DNA of 64,000 bases from Faecalibacter rhinopitheci (GCF_015234135.1 NZ_JADGIK010000002.1:62001-126000); one strand, 5' to 3'; positions 33,821 to 43,094 are shown, counted from the first letter of the stretch. Notes: generated by a model not told the origin, from the sequence alone. A program made the numbers and translations.

Positions 33821-34612
33821 TTATTTTAAAGTCTTTTTATAATTATTTTCAACTTCTTTCCAATCTAATACTTCAAAGAAAGCATCGATATAATCAGCTC
33901 TTAAATTCTTATATTTTAAATAGTATGCATGTTCCCAAACATCAATACCCAAAATAGGTGTTCCTTGCACTTCTGCGATCGACATTAAAGGATTGTCCTG
34001 ATTTGCTGTAGATGTAACCGCTAAAGTACCGTCAGATTTTACAATTAACCAAGCCCAACCAGATCCAAATCTTTTAGTAGCTGCCTCTTTTAATTGTGCC
34101 TTAAGCTCATCTATAGAACCAAAAGTTTCATTAATTTTTCCTAGTAATGCACTTTTATCATCTAACTGAACGGGATTTGGAGACATTATATCAAAATAAA
34201 GCATATGATTGTAATATCCACCTGCGTTATTACGAATTGCATTATTAGCCATAGCTTCTGGATTTTTCAATAATTTATCAATTGAATTTTCAGAATTATT
34301 AGCTTCTTTTAATGCGATGTTTAAATTATTAATGTATCCTAAATAATGTTTAGAATAGTGAGTTTCCATCGTTTTCGCATCAACATATTGTGAAAGTTCA
34401 TCATATCCATACTTCAATGTTTTGATTTGATAAATTCCTGGATCCGCTTTAACATCTGTTGGACTTCCTAATTTTTCTTCTACAGCAATCGTGTCTATAG
34501 CTATACTATCAGTTACAGTATTTGTATCTGTGGTAGTGTTTTGCTTCGGATCACATGAATAAAATGCGAATGAACCAGCTAAAATTGCGGCTAAATATAT
34601 GTGCTTTTTCAT
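33821..34612 (-). CDS. Fe/Mn superoxide dismutase, lipoprotein form
   Basis: A 263-aa protein with lipidation Cys at 20 (FYSC), a 40-residue Thr/Asp-rich linker and a complete Fe/Mn-SOD domain. Metal ligands are visible in METHYSKHYLGYINN, NNAGGYYNHMLYFD and LGIDVWEHAYYLKYKN. FGSGWAWL is conserved. The metal cannot be assigned by eye. The signal peptide places the enzyme in the periplasm or outer membrane rather than the cytosol. Confidence 0.93.
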   Translation of the reverse strand: MKKHIYLAAILAGSFAFYSCDPKQNTTTDTNTVTDSIAIDTIAVEEKLGSPTDVKADPGIYQIKTLKYGYDELSQYVDAKTMETHYSKHYLGYINNLNIALKEANNSENSIDKLLKNPEAMANNAIRNNAGGYYNHMLYFDIMSPNPVQLDDKSALLGKINETFGSIDELKAQLKEAATKRFGSGWAWLIVKSDGTLAVTSTANQDNPLMSIAEVQGTPILGIDVWEHAYYLKYKNLRADYIDAFFEVLDWKEVENNYKKTLK

Positions 34613-34695
34613 TGGATGATTATTGTACTATTTATTATAGCTAAAATATAGTAATTAAGTTTGATTTAAAGAAATATAAACATCAATTTTTTGTT

Positions 34696-34722
34696 AAATA
34701 TGTAGCTAATAGCTACATATTT
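34696..34722 (-). terminator. Hairpin at the 3' end of the hem operon
   Basis: 13-bp arms aaatatgtagcta/tagctacatattt with one central base, three bases past the hemE stop. There is no clear T-tract, so it may stabilise the 3' end rather than terminate alone. Confidence 0.45.
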
Positions 34723-34725
34723 AGA

Positions 34726-35754
34726 TTATCCTTTTTTATAATTTACAACTGCTTCTATAAACGCTTGTGCATTTTCTACTGGTACATTAGGTAATATTCC
34801 ATGACCTAAATTTGCAATATACTTCGTTGTTCCGAAACCGTCGATCATCTCTTTAACCATTGATTGAATTTTTTCTGGTGGAGATAATAAACGAGATGGA
34901 TCAAAGTTTCCTTGCAACGTTTTCTTATTTCCTGTAAATTGACGCGCTAATTGTGGTGTAATTGTCCAATCAACTCCTAAACCAGAAGCTTTAGAGTCTG
35001 CCATTTTTTCTAAGGCAAACCAACATCCTTTTGCAAAAACAGTAACTGGTACTACTTTAGCTAACTCATCAACAATTCTTTCTATATATTTCCAAGAGAA
35101 TTCGTCATAATCTGCTGGTGATAACATACCACCCCAAGAATCAAAAATCTGAATTACATTAGCTCCGTGTTCAACTTTCTTTAATAAATAATCTATTGTA
35201 GTTTGTGTAATCTTTTCTAACAACATATGAGCTGCGATCGGATTTTGAAAACAAAAAGATTTTGCTTTATCAAAAGATTTAGATCCTTGTCCCTCTACAG
35301 CATAACATAAAATTGTCCAAGGTGAACCTGCAAAACCGATTAAGGGAATACTATCATTTAATTCCTTTTTTGTTAAATCCATTGCTGCATATACGTATCC
35401 TAATTCTTCTTCTACGTCTACTACAGGAATTTTCTCAACATCCTGAAGAGTACGGATAGGATTTTCTAACCATGGACCAACACCTGGTCTCATTTCGAAA
35501 TTCATTCCCATTGCTTGAGGAACAACTAAAATATCAGAAAATAAAATAGCTGCATCTAATGGAAAACGACGAATTGGCTGTACAGTAATTTCTGCTGCTA
35601 ATTCTGGAGTTTGGCAACGTGTAAAGAAATCATATTTATCTCTTAATTGGATAAATTCTGGTAAATATCTACCTGCTTGGCGCATCATCCATACTGGTGG
35701 ACGCTCTAACTCTTCTCCTCGTAATGCTTTTAAAAGCAAATCATTTTTTATCAT
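34726..35754 (-). CDS. hemE: Uroporphyrinogen decarboxylase
   Basis: 342 aa. Converts uroporphyrinogen III to coproporphyrinogen III in the cytoplasm. [16 protein letters not shown] at the N-terminus and [16 protein letters not shown] are the family signatures; [11 protein letters not shown] near the C-terminus is also typical. The start overlaps hemD by 14 bases. Last gene of hemA-hemC-hemD-hemE. Confidence 0.96.
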   Translation of the reverse strand: MIKNDLLLKALRGEELERPPVWMMRQAGRYLPEFIQLRDKYDFFTRCQTPELAAEITVQPIRRFPLDAAILFSDILVVPQAMGMNFEMRPGVGPWLENPIRTLQDVEKIPVVDVEEELGYVYAAMDLTKKELNDSIPLIGFAGSPWTILCYAVEGQGSKSFDKAKSFCFQNPIAAHMLLEKITQTTIDYLLKKVEHGANVIQIFDSWGGMLSPADYDEFSWKYIERIVDELAKVVPVTVFAKGCWFALEKMADSKASGLGVDWTITPQLARQFTGNKKTLQGNFDPSRLLSPPEKIQSMVKEMIDGFGTTKYIANLGHGILPNVPVENAQAFIEAVVNYKKG

Positions 35755-36418
35755 TAATGCAATGTTTTATATTGTTAACTACAACATCCAATAAAGGTAC
35801 TGTTGCAGTGATTATCTTGTGAGATGGATATGTTGTTTTTACTTCTGAGGTTGTGGTATTACCCACTGTAAAAATAGTTGAATTTTTTGGTATCGAATTC
35901 ATTTTCATAAAAGTTTGAAATGATAATGGACTAAAAAAAACATAAGCATCATATTCATTTTCAACTTTATATTCTATAGGAAAGGATTGGTATGTAATTA
36001 TTTCATTTACGTTATTATTATACTTCGTAAGTTCATCAACCAATAAATTCCTCCTTGTATTCCCGCAGAAAAAATTCCAATTATAATCAAAATTACCATG
36101 CAATATTTGATAGGCCAATTCTTCTGCATAATCCGTTTCAATCTCTACCTTAAAATTTAATTCTCTTATTTTTTGAGCAGTTTTTTTTCCTACTACAAAA
36201 AAATGACCATCCAAAGATAAACTTTGAATGGCTTTTACTGAGTTTTGACTCGTAATAATATATTGTTTACAATCTGCATTTACTTGCTGAATAATATTTT
36301 CTCTAGGAGAATATTCGAATTTTAAAGTAGGTCTAGTATCAATTAAGATTTCGTTACCTAATTGACCTCTTAACCATTCTTTATCAATTTCTTTTGTAAA
36401 TAATACGGATTGGATCAT
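35741..36418 (-). CDS. hemD: Uroporphyrinogen-III synthase
   Basis: 225 aa, low-conservation family that cyclises hydroxymethylbilane with D-ring inversion. [42 protein letters not shown] and [12 protein letters not shown] fit HemD. Position between hemC and hemE makes the assignment firm. Shares one base with hemC. Confidence 0.9.
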   Translation of the reverse strand: MIQSVLFTKEIDKEWLRGQLGNEILIDTRPTLKFEYSPRENIIQQVNADCKQYIITSQNSVKAIQSLSLDGHFFVVGKKTAQKIRELNFKVEIETDYAEELAYQILHGNFDYNWNFFCGNTRRNLLVDELTKYNNNVNEIITYQSFPIEYKVENEYDAYVFFSPLSFQTFMKMNSIPKNSTIFTVGNTTTSEVKTTYPSHKIITATVPLLDVVVNNIKHCINDKK

Positions 36419-37341
36419 TAACGTTGTCCTATTTCTTGTTTTATTTTTGTTATCATTTCAGCAGCTCCTTTTGCAATTAATTCATTTGCAAAATCCTTAC
36501 CTTTATTTAAATATTCACTTTTAAAGAATTCTGATTCTACTGTAAGCATTTCTTGACCATCAATAGATAAAACTGCACCTTTAAAAGTATATAAATCTTT
36601 ATCTTTCTTCTCTACTAAAGCTCCAATAGGCGCAGTACATCCTCCTTCTAATGTATTTAAGAATTGACGCTCAACTGTAGCAAAAAGTTCACATTCTTCA
36701 TCATTTAAATTAGGCAATTCAAAACCCTCTTTAGCAACGATTCCTAAAATTCCTTGTGAAGGGGCTGCAACCATCCAGTCAATAACTTTATAATGAAGAC
36801 CTTTTTCTTGAAGTTCTTGTAAAATTTCAGCACGATCTAAACCTGCAAATGCAAATACTGCTCCATCCCAATTATTGTCTAATAATTTTTGTAAACGTAA
36901 CTGTACATTTCCTCGTAAATCTACAACAGTATCATCAGGAAATTTATGATTCCAAAATGCTTTACGGCGCAAAGATCCCGTTGCAATAGTACGATGTGAT
37001 TTCTCAAAAATATCTTCAGATTTATAAACCAATATGTCGTTAGAATTAGCTCGCTCAGGAAAAGCGATTAACTCTAATCCTTCTGGTAAAATAGTAGGTA
37101 CATCTTTTAAGGAATGAACTGCAATATCAACCTTATCATTTAATAATGCTATATCTAGAGATCTAGTAAAAACTCCTGTTAATCCTAATGAATAAATAGG
37201 TTGTTTTAAATTATCATCACCTTCAGAAGTTACAGGAACAATTTCAGTAGCACATCCTTTTGCTTCTAATAACGAAGCTACTTTATTGGCTTGCCAAAGT
37301 GCTAAAGGACTTTGACGAGTTCCAATTTTTATCGTTTTCAT
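36418..37341 (-). CDS. hemC: Hydroxymethylbilane synthase (porphobilinogen deaminase)
   Basis: 307 aa. TRQSPLALWQANKVA, VDIAVHSLKDVPT, ATGSLRRKAFW and the dipyrromethane-cofactor Cys in LEGGCTAPIGA are all present. Starts six bases after hemA. Confidence 0.97.
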   Translation of the reverse strand: MKTIKIGTRQSPLALWQANKVASLLEAKGCATEIVPVTSEGDDNLKQPIYSLGLTGVFTRSLDIALLNDKVDIAVHSLKDVPTILPEGLELIAFPERANSNDILVYKSEDIFEKSHRTIATGSLRRKAFWNHKFPDDTVVDLRGNVQLRLQKLLDNNWDGAVFAFAGLDRAEILQELQEKGLHYKVIDWMVAAPSQGILGIVAKEGFELPNLNDEECELFATVERQFLNTLEGGCTAPIGALVEKKDKDLYTFKGAVLSIDGQEMLTVESEFFKSEYLNKGKDFANELIAKGAAEMITKIKQEIGQR

Positions 37342-37347
37342 CTTGTG

Positions 37348-38598
37348 TTAAGCTTGTTTTAAATGAAACATTTTCTCGATTAAATCGATTGTTTCTTCAG
37401 ATTGATCATGATTTTCAATTAAGAAAGAAGCAAATTGATTGGTAATTTTTTGTACCAATTTATTTGTTAGCATAATTTCTTTTTCAGAAACTTCTAAATT
37501 ATCTTTTCTTAATTTATTCATCTCATGTTGTTGTAAGAATTCTAATCTACTTTTAAAAGATTGAATAGCAGGTACAAACTCTCGGTTTTCTAACCAATCA
37601 TAAAAATCTTGTGAATATTCATTAATTATGGCAACTGCTTGCGGAACAGCATTACGACGCTGAGCAATTGTATCATCCACCATTTTTGATAATCCATCAA
37701 CGTTTACTAATTGTATCAACTCTCGCGATGCTAATGTGTGTACAACATTTTCTGGTACCGACATATCAATTATAGTCATTGATTTATCGTAAGGAATCAT
37801 TTCCTCTGTTATGGTATGTGTTGACGATCCTGTTGCAACAATTAATATATCTGTATTTTTTAATTCTTCTTGAAGTTCTGAATGATCTTTTACTTTAACA
37901 TCATCGTGCTTTAAAGCTACAGCTTCTGCTTTTTCTTTTGTACGATTTATTAGAGTAATATTGGTATTAGGATAATGCTTTACCAAATTGGCACAAGTAT
38001 TACGCCCAATTTTACCTAATCCGTATAACAATATATTTTTATTCTCTAAATCTGGCTGTGTTTGTTGAATAAAATTTACTGCTGAATAGGCAACTGAAGC
38101 AGAACCATTACTTAAAAAAGTTTCATTCTTTACACGTTTAGAAATTTGAATAGCAGTATTTACTAAACGTTCAAGGAACGCATTAGAAGCTCCCATACTT
38201 TTAAAACGCGCAAACCAAATTTTGATTTGACCAATAATATCAAAATCCCCAAGAATTTGACTTTCTAAACCTGATGAAACTCTGAACAAATGATGTATAG
38301 CATCTTGCCCTTCTTTTACCATCATAAATTGACGAAATTCATCTGCATTTCCTTCTGTATACTTACAGTATTGTTCTATCATTTGGTCTGCATTATCCGC
38401 AAAACCATAAAACTCTGTACGATTACAAGTGGATACTACAAAGAAATTCTCAAGACCTTGTGCTTGTGAATCCTTTGTAAATGCCTCTACATCTTCTGGA
38501 AAAAACGTAAATTTACCACGTATAATAGCATCAGCTTTTTCATAGCTAATTCCTATAACGTAAAATTTTTGCTCCTCTTTATTTCCTCTAATTGTCAT
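37348..38598 (-). CDS. hemA: Glutamyl-tRNA reductase
   Basis: First committed enzyme of C5-pathway haem synthesis, 416 aa from the ATG at 38598 (MTIRGNKEEQ). STCNRTEFYGF carries the catalytic Cys, SGLESQILGDFDI and LLYGLGKIGRNTCANL the substrate and NADPH sites, and the C-terminal helix region is complete. A longer TTG-initiated reading frame exists to 38619, but that codon lies within the promoter box, so it is rejected. Heads hemACDE; hemB is elsewhere and hemH is at 57259. Confidence 0.96.
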   Translation of the reverse strand: MTIRGNKEEQKFYVIGISYEKADAIIRGKFTFFPEDVEAFTKDSQAQGLENFFVVSTCNRTEFYGFADNADQMIEQYCKYTEGNADEFRQFMMVKEGQDAIHHLFRVSSGLESQILGDFDIIGQIKIWFARFKSMGASNAFLERLVNTAIQISKRVKNETFLSNGSASVAYSAVNFIQQTQPDLENKNILLYGLGKIGRNTCANLVKHYPNTNITLINRTKEKAEAVALKHDDVKVKDHSELQEELKNTDILIVATGSSTHTITEEMIPYDKSMTIIDMSVPENVVHTLASRELIQLVNVDGLSKMVDDTIAQRRNAVPQAVAIINEYSQDFYDWLENREFVPAIQSFKSRLEFLQQHEMNKLRKDNLEVSEKEIMLTNKLVQKITNQFASFLIENHDQSEETIDLIEKMFHLKQA

Positions 38599-38616
38599 AG
38601 CCTCTAAAAACTGATA

Positions 38617-38624
38617 CAAAAATA
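38617..38624 (-). promoter_or_regulatory. Promoter -7 box (TATTTTTG) of hemACDE
   Basis: Exact TAnnTTTG on the minus strand, 18 bases before the chosen hemA ATG. Confidence 0.6.
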
Positions 38625-38716
38625 CTCTTTTATTAAGCGCATAAAATACCTTAAAACAATAAAAGTATCGCTAAAAGTTAAATTAAGCTTTTTTAGAATT
38701 ATTATAAATTAATATG

Positions 38717-38724
38717 TAAATTTG
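38717..38724 (+). promoter_or_regulatory. Promoter -7 box (TAAATTTG) of the AraC-type gene
   Basis: Exact TAnnTTTG match 77 bases before the ATG at 38802; back to back with the hemA promoter in a 203-bp intergenic region. Confidence 0.5.
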
Positions 38725-38801
38725 CTATAAATCCATCATTAAGAGTGAATTTGAATAATTAAATTCATTTTTCATGACTAATCTCATTAAATGATATTTA
38801 G

Positions 38802-39677
38802 ATGAAAAATACCCCTAAAAGTATAATCAAAGAATATAAGGTATCAGAAGACGTATATATAGCCGTATTAGATAATACAACTCCCTCTACTGAGACAATT
38901 TTAAAAGGAATTGATAAACGATATATACAATTTTATTTTTGTACAAAAGGTTCACTTACATTTAATTTTAATAATGGTATTTATAAAATAAATTTAGTTG
39001 AAAATCGTAGTTTTTTATTTTATTATCCTTCATTAGATTTACCCTTAAGCCTAAATATTCATGCAGATAGCAAAGTTTTTATAGTTGTATTGTCGTTAGA
39101 GAAATTATTTCATTTGTTTACAGAATATGGCATACAAGATGATTTTATTTCAAATATTAATTTAAATAAATTTTATCAAGAAAAAATTTTCACACCACAA
39201 ATCGCCTTACTTTTAAGTCAAATAGAAGAAAATAAACTGGCTCCTCAATTTGAGAAGTTATATTTAATCGCTAAAATGTACGAGCTTTTTACACTTTATT
39301 TTTCTAATCCTACCTTAGAGGAAACAGAACAAAATCCATTTATTTCTAATACCATACAAGCCAAAAAACTGAAACAGATAAAAAATATGTTGATGGAAAA
39401 TTTAACAAATCCTCCAACTATTAAAGAAATATGTAATGATTATTCAATCTCAGAATATTTATTAAAAGATGGCTTTAAAAAAATCTATAATAATACAGTC
39501 TACGGATTTATCTTAGAGAAAAAATTAGAGATTGCAAAAAATAAATTAGAAGAAGGATCATTAAAAGTAAAAGATATTGCTTTTGAAATTGGGTATGAAA
39601 ATCCATCACATTTCATATCTGCATTTAAAAAGAAATATGGAATTACCCCAAAACAATTCACGAAGACTTTAGAATAA
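38802..39677 (+). CDS. AraC family transcriptional regulator
   Basis: 291 aa. The N-terminal 180 residues form a ligand-sensing-like part without a clear cupin motif. The C-terminal AraC DNA-binding domain is complete: helix-turn-helix one around PPTIKEICNDYSISEYLLKD, helix-turn-helix two VKDIAFEIGYENPSHFISAF, and KKYGITPKQF. It is divergent from hemA, which makes it a good candidate regulator of haem synthesis; ligand unknown. Confidence 0.88.
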   Translation: MKNTPKSIIKEYKVSEDVYIAVLDNTTPSTETILKGIDKRYIQFYFCTKGSLTFNFNNGIYKINLVENRSFLFYYPSLDLPLSLNIHADSKVFIVVLSLEKLFHLFTEYGIQDDFISNINLNKFYQEKIFTPQIALLLSQIEENKLAPQFEKLYLIAKMYELFTLYFSNPTLEETEQNPFISNTIQAKKLKQIKNMLMENLTNPPTIKEICNDYSISEYLLKDGFKKIYNNTVYGFILEKKLEIAKNKLEEGSLKVKDIAFEIGYENPSHFISAFKKKYGITPKQFTKTLE

Positions 39678-39756
39678 AAATTAAGATATTTTCATTTATG
39701 GATAAATAACATAAATTTAAGTACTTAAATACCATCTTAATAACAATATAAATACT

Positions 39757-39764
39757 TAGTTTTG
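39757..39764 (+). promoter_or_regulatory. Promoter -7 box (TAGTTTTG) of the endonuclease gene
   Basis: Exact TAnnTTTG match 19 bases before the ATG. Confidence 0.55.
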
Positions 39765-39783
39765 GCGCATTATTAAATGTACT

Positions 39784-40824
39784 ATGAAAAAACTTTTATT
39801 TTTATTATTACCCTTTACAGGTTTTGCTCAAATTCCGGCATATTATGATGGTATAGATTTTAAAGTCAGTAAAGATGACTTACGAGCTGATTTGAGCGAT
39901 TTAGTTACTGCAACTCACACCAAACAGTTAGTATATACACCTGGTGTTTGGGAAACTTTATTACAAGCGGATCTAGACCCTACAGATGATTCTAAGGTAT
40001 TATTAATCTATGGTTATGATGATAATTTAGAAGATAAATTTCACCGTACACGTGATAAAAATAAAAGAAATACAGGTTGTTCTGCAGGGAATTGTACAGG
40101 ACTGTGGGAAAGAGAACATGTATTTCCTAAATCTCTTGCAATACCTGTCTTAGACACTGACAAACCTGGTACAGGAACAGATGCACATAATCTTAGAGCC
40201 GTTGACAGACAAATGAATAGCTCTCGTAGTAACAAACCATTTACAGAGGGTAATGGTAACGCGAAAACAGTTAATTCAAATTTTTATCCAGGAGATGAAT
40301 GGATTGGTGATGTAGCTCGTATTTTAATGTATATGTATATCAGATATGAAACACAATGTAATGCAAATGCTGTAGTGAAAGGTTCTACTAATATTGCTGA
40401 TGTTAATATGCCTGATTTATTATTAAAATGGAATGCGATAGATCCACCAAGTGAATATGAAATAGTAAGAAACGAAGTCATTTCTCTTCAACAAGGTAAT
40501 CGCAATCCTTTTATTGATAATCCTTACTTAGCGACATTAACTTGGGGTGGTACAGAAGCACAAAATAACTGGATAGAGCTATCAAATATAAATTACACGC
40601 AAGAAGATATTAATATAGAGGTATTTCCTAATCCTACTTCTGATATTGTTAATATTGAAGCTAAATCTTTTAAATCTGCAAAACTCTATACTATTGAAGG
40701 GATAATATTACAATCTGATTTAAAAAATAAATTCAGCATTTCCCAATATCCTGCAGGCATCTATATTTTAACTATACAATTAGAAAATGGAAAAATTGTA
40801 ACTAAAAAAATAGTGAAAAAATAA
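39784..40824 (+). CDS. Secreted endonuclease I family nuclease with T9SS sorting domain
   Basis: 346 aa. Signal peptide (1-15), then an endonuclease I/Vvn-type ββα-metal nuclease core: LWEREHVFPKSL (catalytic His), TDAHNLRAVDRQMNSSRSNKPF and NSNFYPGDEWIGDVARILMYMYIRY. The last 75 residues are a type IX secretion C-terminal domain (IEVFPNPTSDIVNIEA to GKIVTKKIVKK). Predicted to be exported and released or surface-bound to degrade extracellular DNA or RNA. Confidence 0.92.
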   Translation: MKKLLFLLLPFTGFAQIPAYYDGIDFKVSKDDLRADLSDLVTATHTKQLVYTPGVWETLLQADLDPTDDSKVLLIYGYDDNLEDKFHRTRDKNKRNTGCSAGNCTGLWEREHVFPKSLAIPVLDTDKPGTGTDAHNLRAVDRQMNSSRSNKPFTEGNGNAKTVNSNFYPGDEWIGDVARILMYMYIRYETQCNANAVVKGSTNIADVNMPDLLLKWNAIDPPSEYEIVRNEVISLQQGNRNPFIDNPYLATLTWGGTEAQNNWIELSNINYTQEDINIEVFPNPTSDIVNIEAKSFKSAKLYTIEGIILQSDLKNKFSISQYPAGIYILTIQLENGKIVTKKIVKK

Positions 40825-40862
40825 TTATATAAGTGAACAATATTAATTTACTCGCTATATCA

Positions 40863-40916
40863 AAATACGAATCAAAAAAAGGTAAACCTAGGTTTACCTT
40901 TTTTTGATTCGTATTT
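40863..40916. terminator. Bidirectional terminator, 54-bp perfect palindrome
   Basis: 27-bp arm aaatacgaatc, seven A, ggtaaacct, followed without a loop by its exact reverse complement, between convergent genes. The A/T runs inside the stem make it a terminator for both strands. Confidence 0.85.
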
Positions 40917-40927
40917 AATCTAATAAA

Positions 40928-41257
40928 TTAATTTTTAATCAATGATAAAGATTCCGTAGTTCCATCTACGTTAAAGACACGAATGATATATTTACCTTTT
41001 TTTAAGGTCTGTATATTTAATTTAAAATTTGTAGATTGATCAACCTTCTTATTAATTACTTCGTTACCAATAATAGAATACACGGCAATATAGGCAACTT
41101 TATTTGGTTGCTGAAACTTAACACTGACTTGACTTGAAGCCGGATTTGGGTATACAGAAGTATTTGATTGTTCCATGTTGTAACCTACACTCTGTTGTGC
41201 TTGTACATTAGAAAATGCAAATATTGTTAATGATAAAAATAGTAAAATGTGTTTCAT
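40928..41257 (-). CDS. Minimal T9SS sorting-domain protein
   Basis: 109 aa consisting of a signal peptide (1-20, ending VQAQ), about 14 linker residues and a complete type IX sorting domain (TSVYPNPASSQVSVKF, YSIIGNEVINKKVD, LKKGKYIIRVFNVDGT). There is no cargo domain. It is transcribed from its own -7 box. Role unknown. Confidence 0.85.
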   Translation of the reverse strand: MKHILLFLSLTIFAFSNVQAQQSVGYNMEQSNTSVYPNPASSQVSVKFQQPNKVAYIAVYSIIGNEVINKKVDQSTNFKLNIQTLKKGKYIIRVFNVDGTTESLSLIKN

Positions 41258-41273
41258 ATGCTTGTAATCCTAA

Positions 41274-41281
41274 CAAATATA
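41274..41281 (-). promoter_or_regulatory. Promoter -7 box (TATATTTG) of the minimal sorting-domain gene
   Basis: Exact TAnnTTTG on the minus strand, 16 bases before the ATG. Confidence 0.55.
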
Positions 41282-41323
41282 GAGCTTTATATTTATTAAA
41301 CAAATACAAAGCTTATACCAAAT

Positions 41324-41354
41324 AAAAAAAGTGATGCTAAATTAGCATCACTTT
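41324..41354 (-). terminator. Terminator of tsf
   Basis: Stem aaagtgatgctaa/ttagcatcacttt with a T-tract on the minus strand, 34 bases past the tsf stop. Confidence 0.85.
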
Positions 41355-41388
41355 ATGAAAATTTATAATAAATTATAAATTCTGTTTA

Positions 41389-42213
41389 TTATAAGCTGTA
41401 ACGGATATATCCTGTAACAGTTAAGTCAGCATCAATTGCTTTTACAACATCTTTTACAGAAGTTTTACCATCTTTGATAGAAGCTTGGTGAACTAAAGTA
41501 TTTTCTTTAAAGAATTTTTGTAATTTTCCTTGAGCGATGTTTTCGATCATGTTTTCTGGTTTACCTTCTGCAACTAAAGTTTCTCTAGCGATAGATAATT
41601 CAGTATCAATAACAGATTGTTCAACAGAAGTTTCATCTAATGCTACTGGATTCATAGCAGCTACTTGCATAGCGATATCTCTTGCTACAGCAGATGCACC
41701 ATCTACATTAGCAGATAATGAAACAACCGCACCAATTTTGTTACCAGCGTGGATGTAAGCGTTAACTAAAGCAGCTTCAATAACTTGGAAAGTTCCGATT
41801 TCAATTTTCTCTCCAATAACTCCTGTTTGCTCGATTAATTTCTCACCTACAGTAATTCCTGAGTATGGTAAAGCTAATAATTCTTCTTTAGTAGAAACAG
41901 TTAAAGCTAAATCAGCAATTTCATTAGCCATTGCTACGAAAGCATCATTTTTAGCTACGAAATCAGTCTCACAGTTTAATGCGATAATGATTCCTTTTGT
42001 TTGGTCAGCATTAACTTTAGCGATAACTGCACCTTCAGTAGAATCACGATCAGCTCTTTTAGCTGCAACTTTTTGACCTTGTTTACGTAATACCTCTACT
42101 GCTTTATCAAAATCTCCTGCAGCTTCTTCTAAAGCTTTTTTAGAGTCCATCATTCCCGCACCAGTTGCGTTTCTTAATTTACTTACCTCAGCGGCTGTTG
42201 CTTTGTAGCTCAT
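41389..42213 (-). CDS. tsf: Translation elongation factor Ts
   Basis: 274 aa guanine-nucleotide exchange factor for EF-Tu. VSKLRNATGAGMMDSKKALEEAAGDFDKAVEVLRKQG is the UBA-like N-terminal domain, and NCETDFVAKNDAF is the TDFV motif inserted into EF-Tu. Follows rpsB after a 114-bp gap that contains a hairpin. Confidence 0.97.
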   Translation of the reverse strand: MSYKATAAEVSKLRNATGAGMMDSKKALEEAAGDFDKAVEVLRKQGQKVAAKRADRDSTEGAVIAKVNADQTKGIIIALNCETDFVAKNDAFVAMANEIADLALTVSTKEELLALPYSGITVGEKLIEQTGVIGEKIEIGTFQVIEAALVNAYIHAGNKIGAVVSLSANVDGASAVARDIAMQVAAMNPVALDETSVEQSVIDTELSIARETLVAEGKPENMIENIAQGKLQKFFKENTLVHQASIKDGKTSVKDVVKAIDADLTVTGYIRYSL

Positions 42214-42256
42214 AGTAATATATTTTATTATTTTTTACTTAAAAATTGAAACAAAA

Positions 42257-42288
42257 GTAGCTCATACAAAAAAGATTGTAGGAGCTAC
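42257..42288 (-). terminator. Intercistronic hairpin between rpsB and tsf, possible attenuator
   Basis: 13-pair stem gtagctc/gagctac plus tacaa/ttgta with one A-G mismatch and a six-base loop, followed on the minus strand by TTTTGTTT. The T-tract is weak, suggesting partial termination. Confidence 0.5.
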
Positions 42289-42327
42289 GATTTATATTAT
42301 ATCGATGAATTGATCATCAAGTTAATG

Positions 42328-43074
42328 TTAAGCTTCTTGAGTTTCAGCTCCTTCTTCTTTAACTTCTTTTGCTTTTTCTTTCTCAGCTTTACGAGTTGAT
42401 AAACCAGCTTTGATTGAATCTGCTACAGTAGTTAAGATGATATCAATAGATTTAGAAGCATCATCATTTGCAGGGATTGGGAAATCTACTTGACGTGGGT
42501 CAGTATTTGTATCAACCATTGCAAAGATTGGAATACCTAATTTTTGAGCTTCAGCTACAGCGATGTGCTCACGTACGATATCAACAATAAATACTGCAGA
42601 TGGTAAACGTGTCATATCAGCGATAGAACCTAAGTTTTTCTCTAAAGATAACCTTTGACGATCAACTTGTAATCTTTCTTTTTTAGATAGTGTCTCAAAA
42701 GTACCGTCTTTTTTCATACGATCAATTGAGTTCATTTTTTTAACTGCTTTACGGATAGTAACAAAGTTAGTTAACATTCCACCAGGCCAACGTTCTGTGA
42801 TGTAAGGCATGTTAATTTCTTCAGCATGCTTTGCAACAACATCTTTTGCTTGTTTTTTAGTCGCTACGAAAAGAACTTTACGTCCTGAAGCAGCAATTTT
42901 ACCTAAAGCATCAGATGCCTCATCTAATTTCACAGCAGTTTTGTGAAGGTCGATGATGTGGATTCCGTTTTTCTCCATAAAAATATAAGGAGCCATAGCC
43001 GGATTCCATTTTCTTGTTAAGTGACCAAAATGCACACCTGCATTTAATAAGTCCTTTACATTTACTTTTGCCAT
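42328..43074 (-). CDS. rpsB: 30S ribosomal protein uS2
   Basis: 248 aa. LLNAGVHFGHLTRKWNPAMAPYIF, TERWPGGMLTNFVTIRKAVKKM and PDIVREHIAVAEAQKLGIP-like segments with VDTNTDP are typical. An acidic/Lys C-terminal tail (KEKAKEVKEEGAETQEA) is present. Confidence 0.97.
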   Translation of the reverse strand: MAKVNVKDLLNAGVHFGHLTRKWNPAMAPYIFMEKNGIHIIDLHKTAVKLDEASDALGKIAASGRKVLFVATKKQAKDVVAKHAEEINMPYITERWPGGMLTNFVTIRKAVKKMNSIDRMKKDGTFETLSKKERLQVDRQRLSLEKNLGSIADMTRLPSAVFIVDIVREHIAVAEAQKLGIPIFAMVDTNTDPRQVDFPIPANDDASKSIDIILTTVADSIKAGLSTRKAEKEKAKEVKEEGAETQEA

Positions 43075-43094
43075 TTTCTTTTTTTTAGTTTACG

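Noticed and set aside
38599-38619. Seven-residue N-terminal extension of HemA from a TTG
   Set aside because: The TTG is within the TATTTTTG promoter box, so it would not be in the mRNA.
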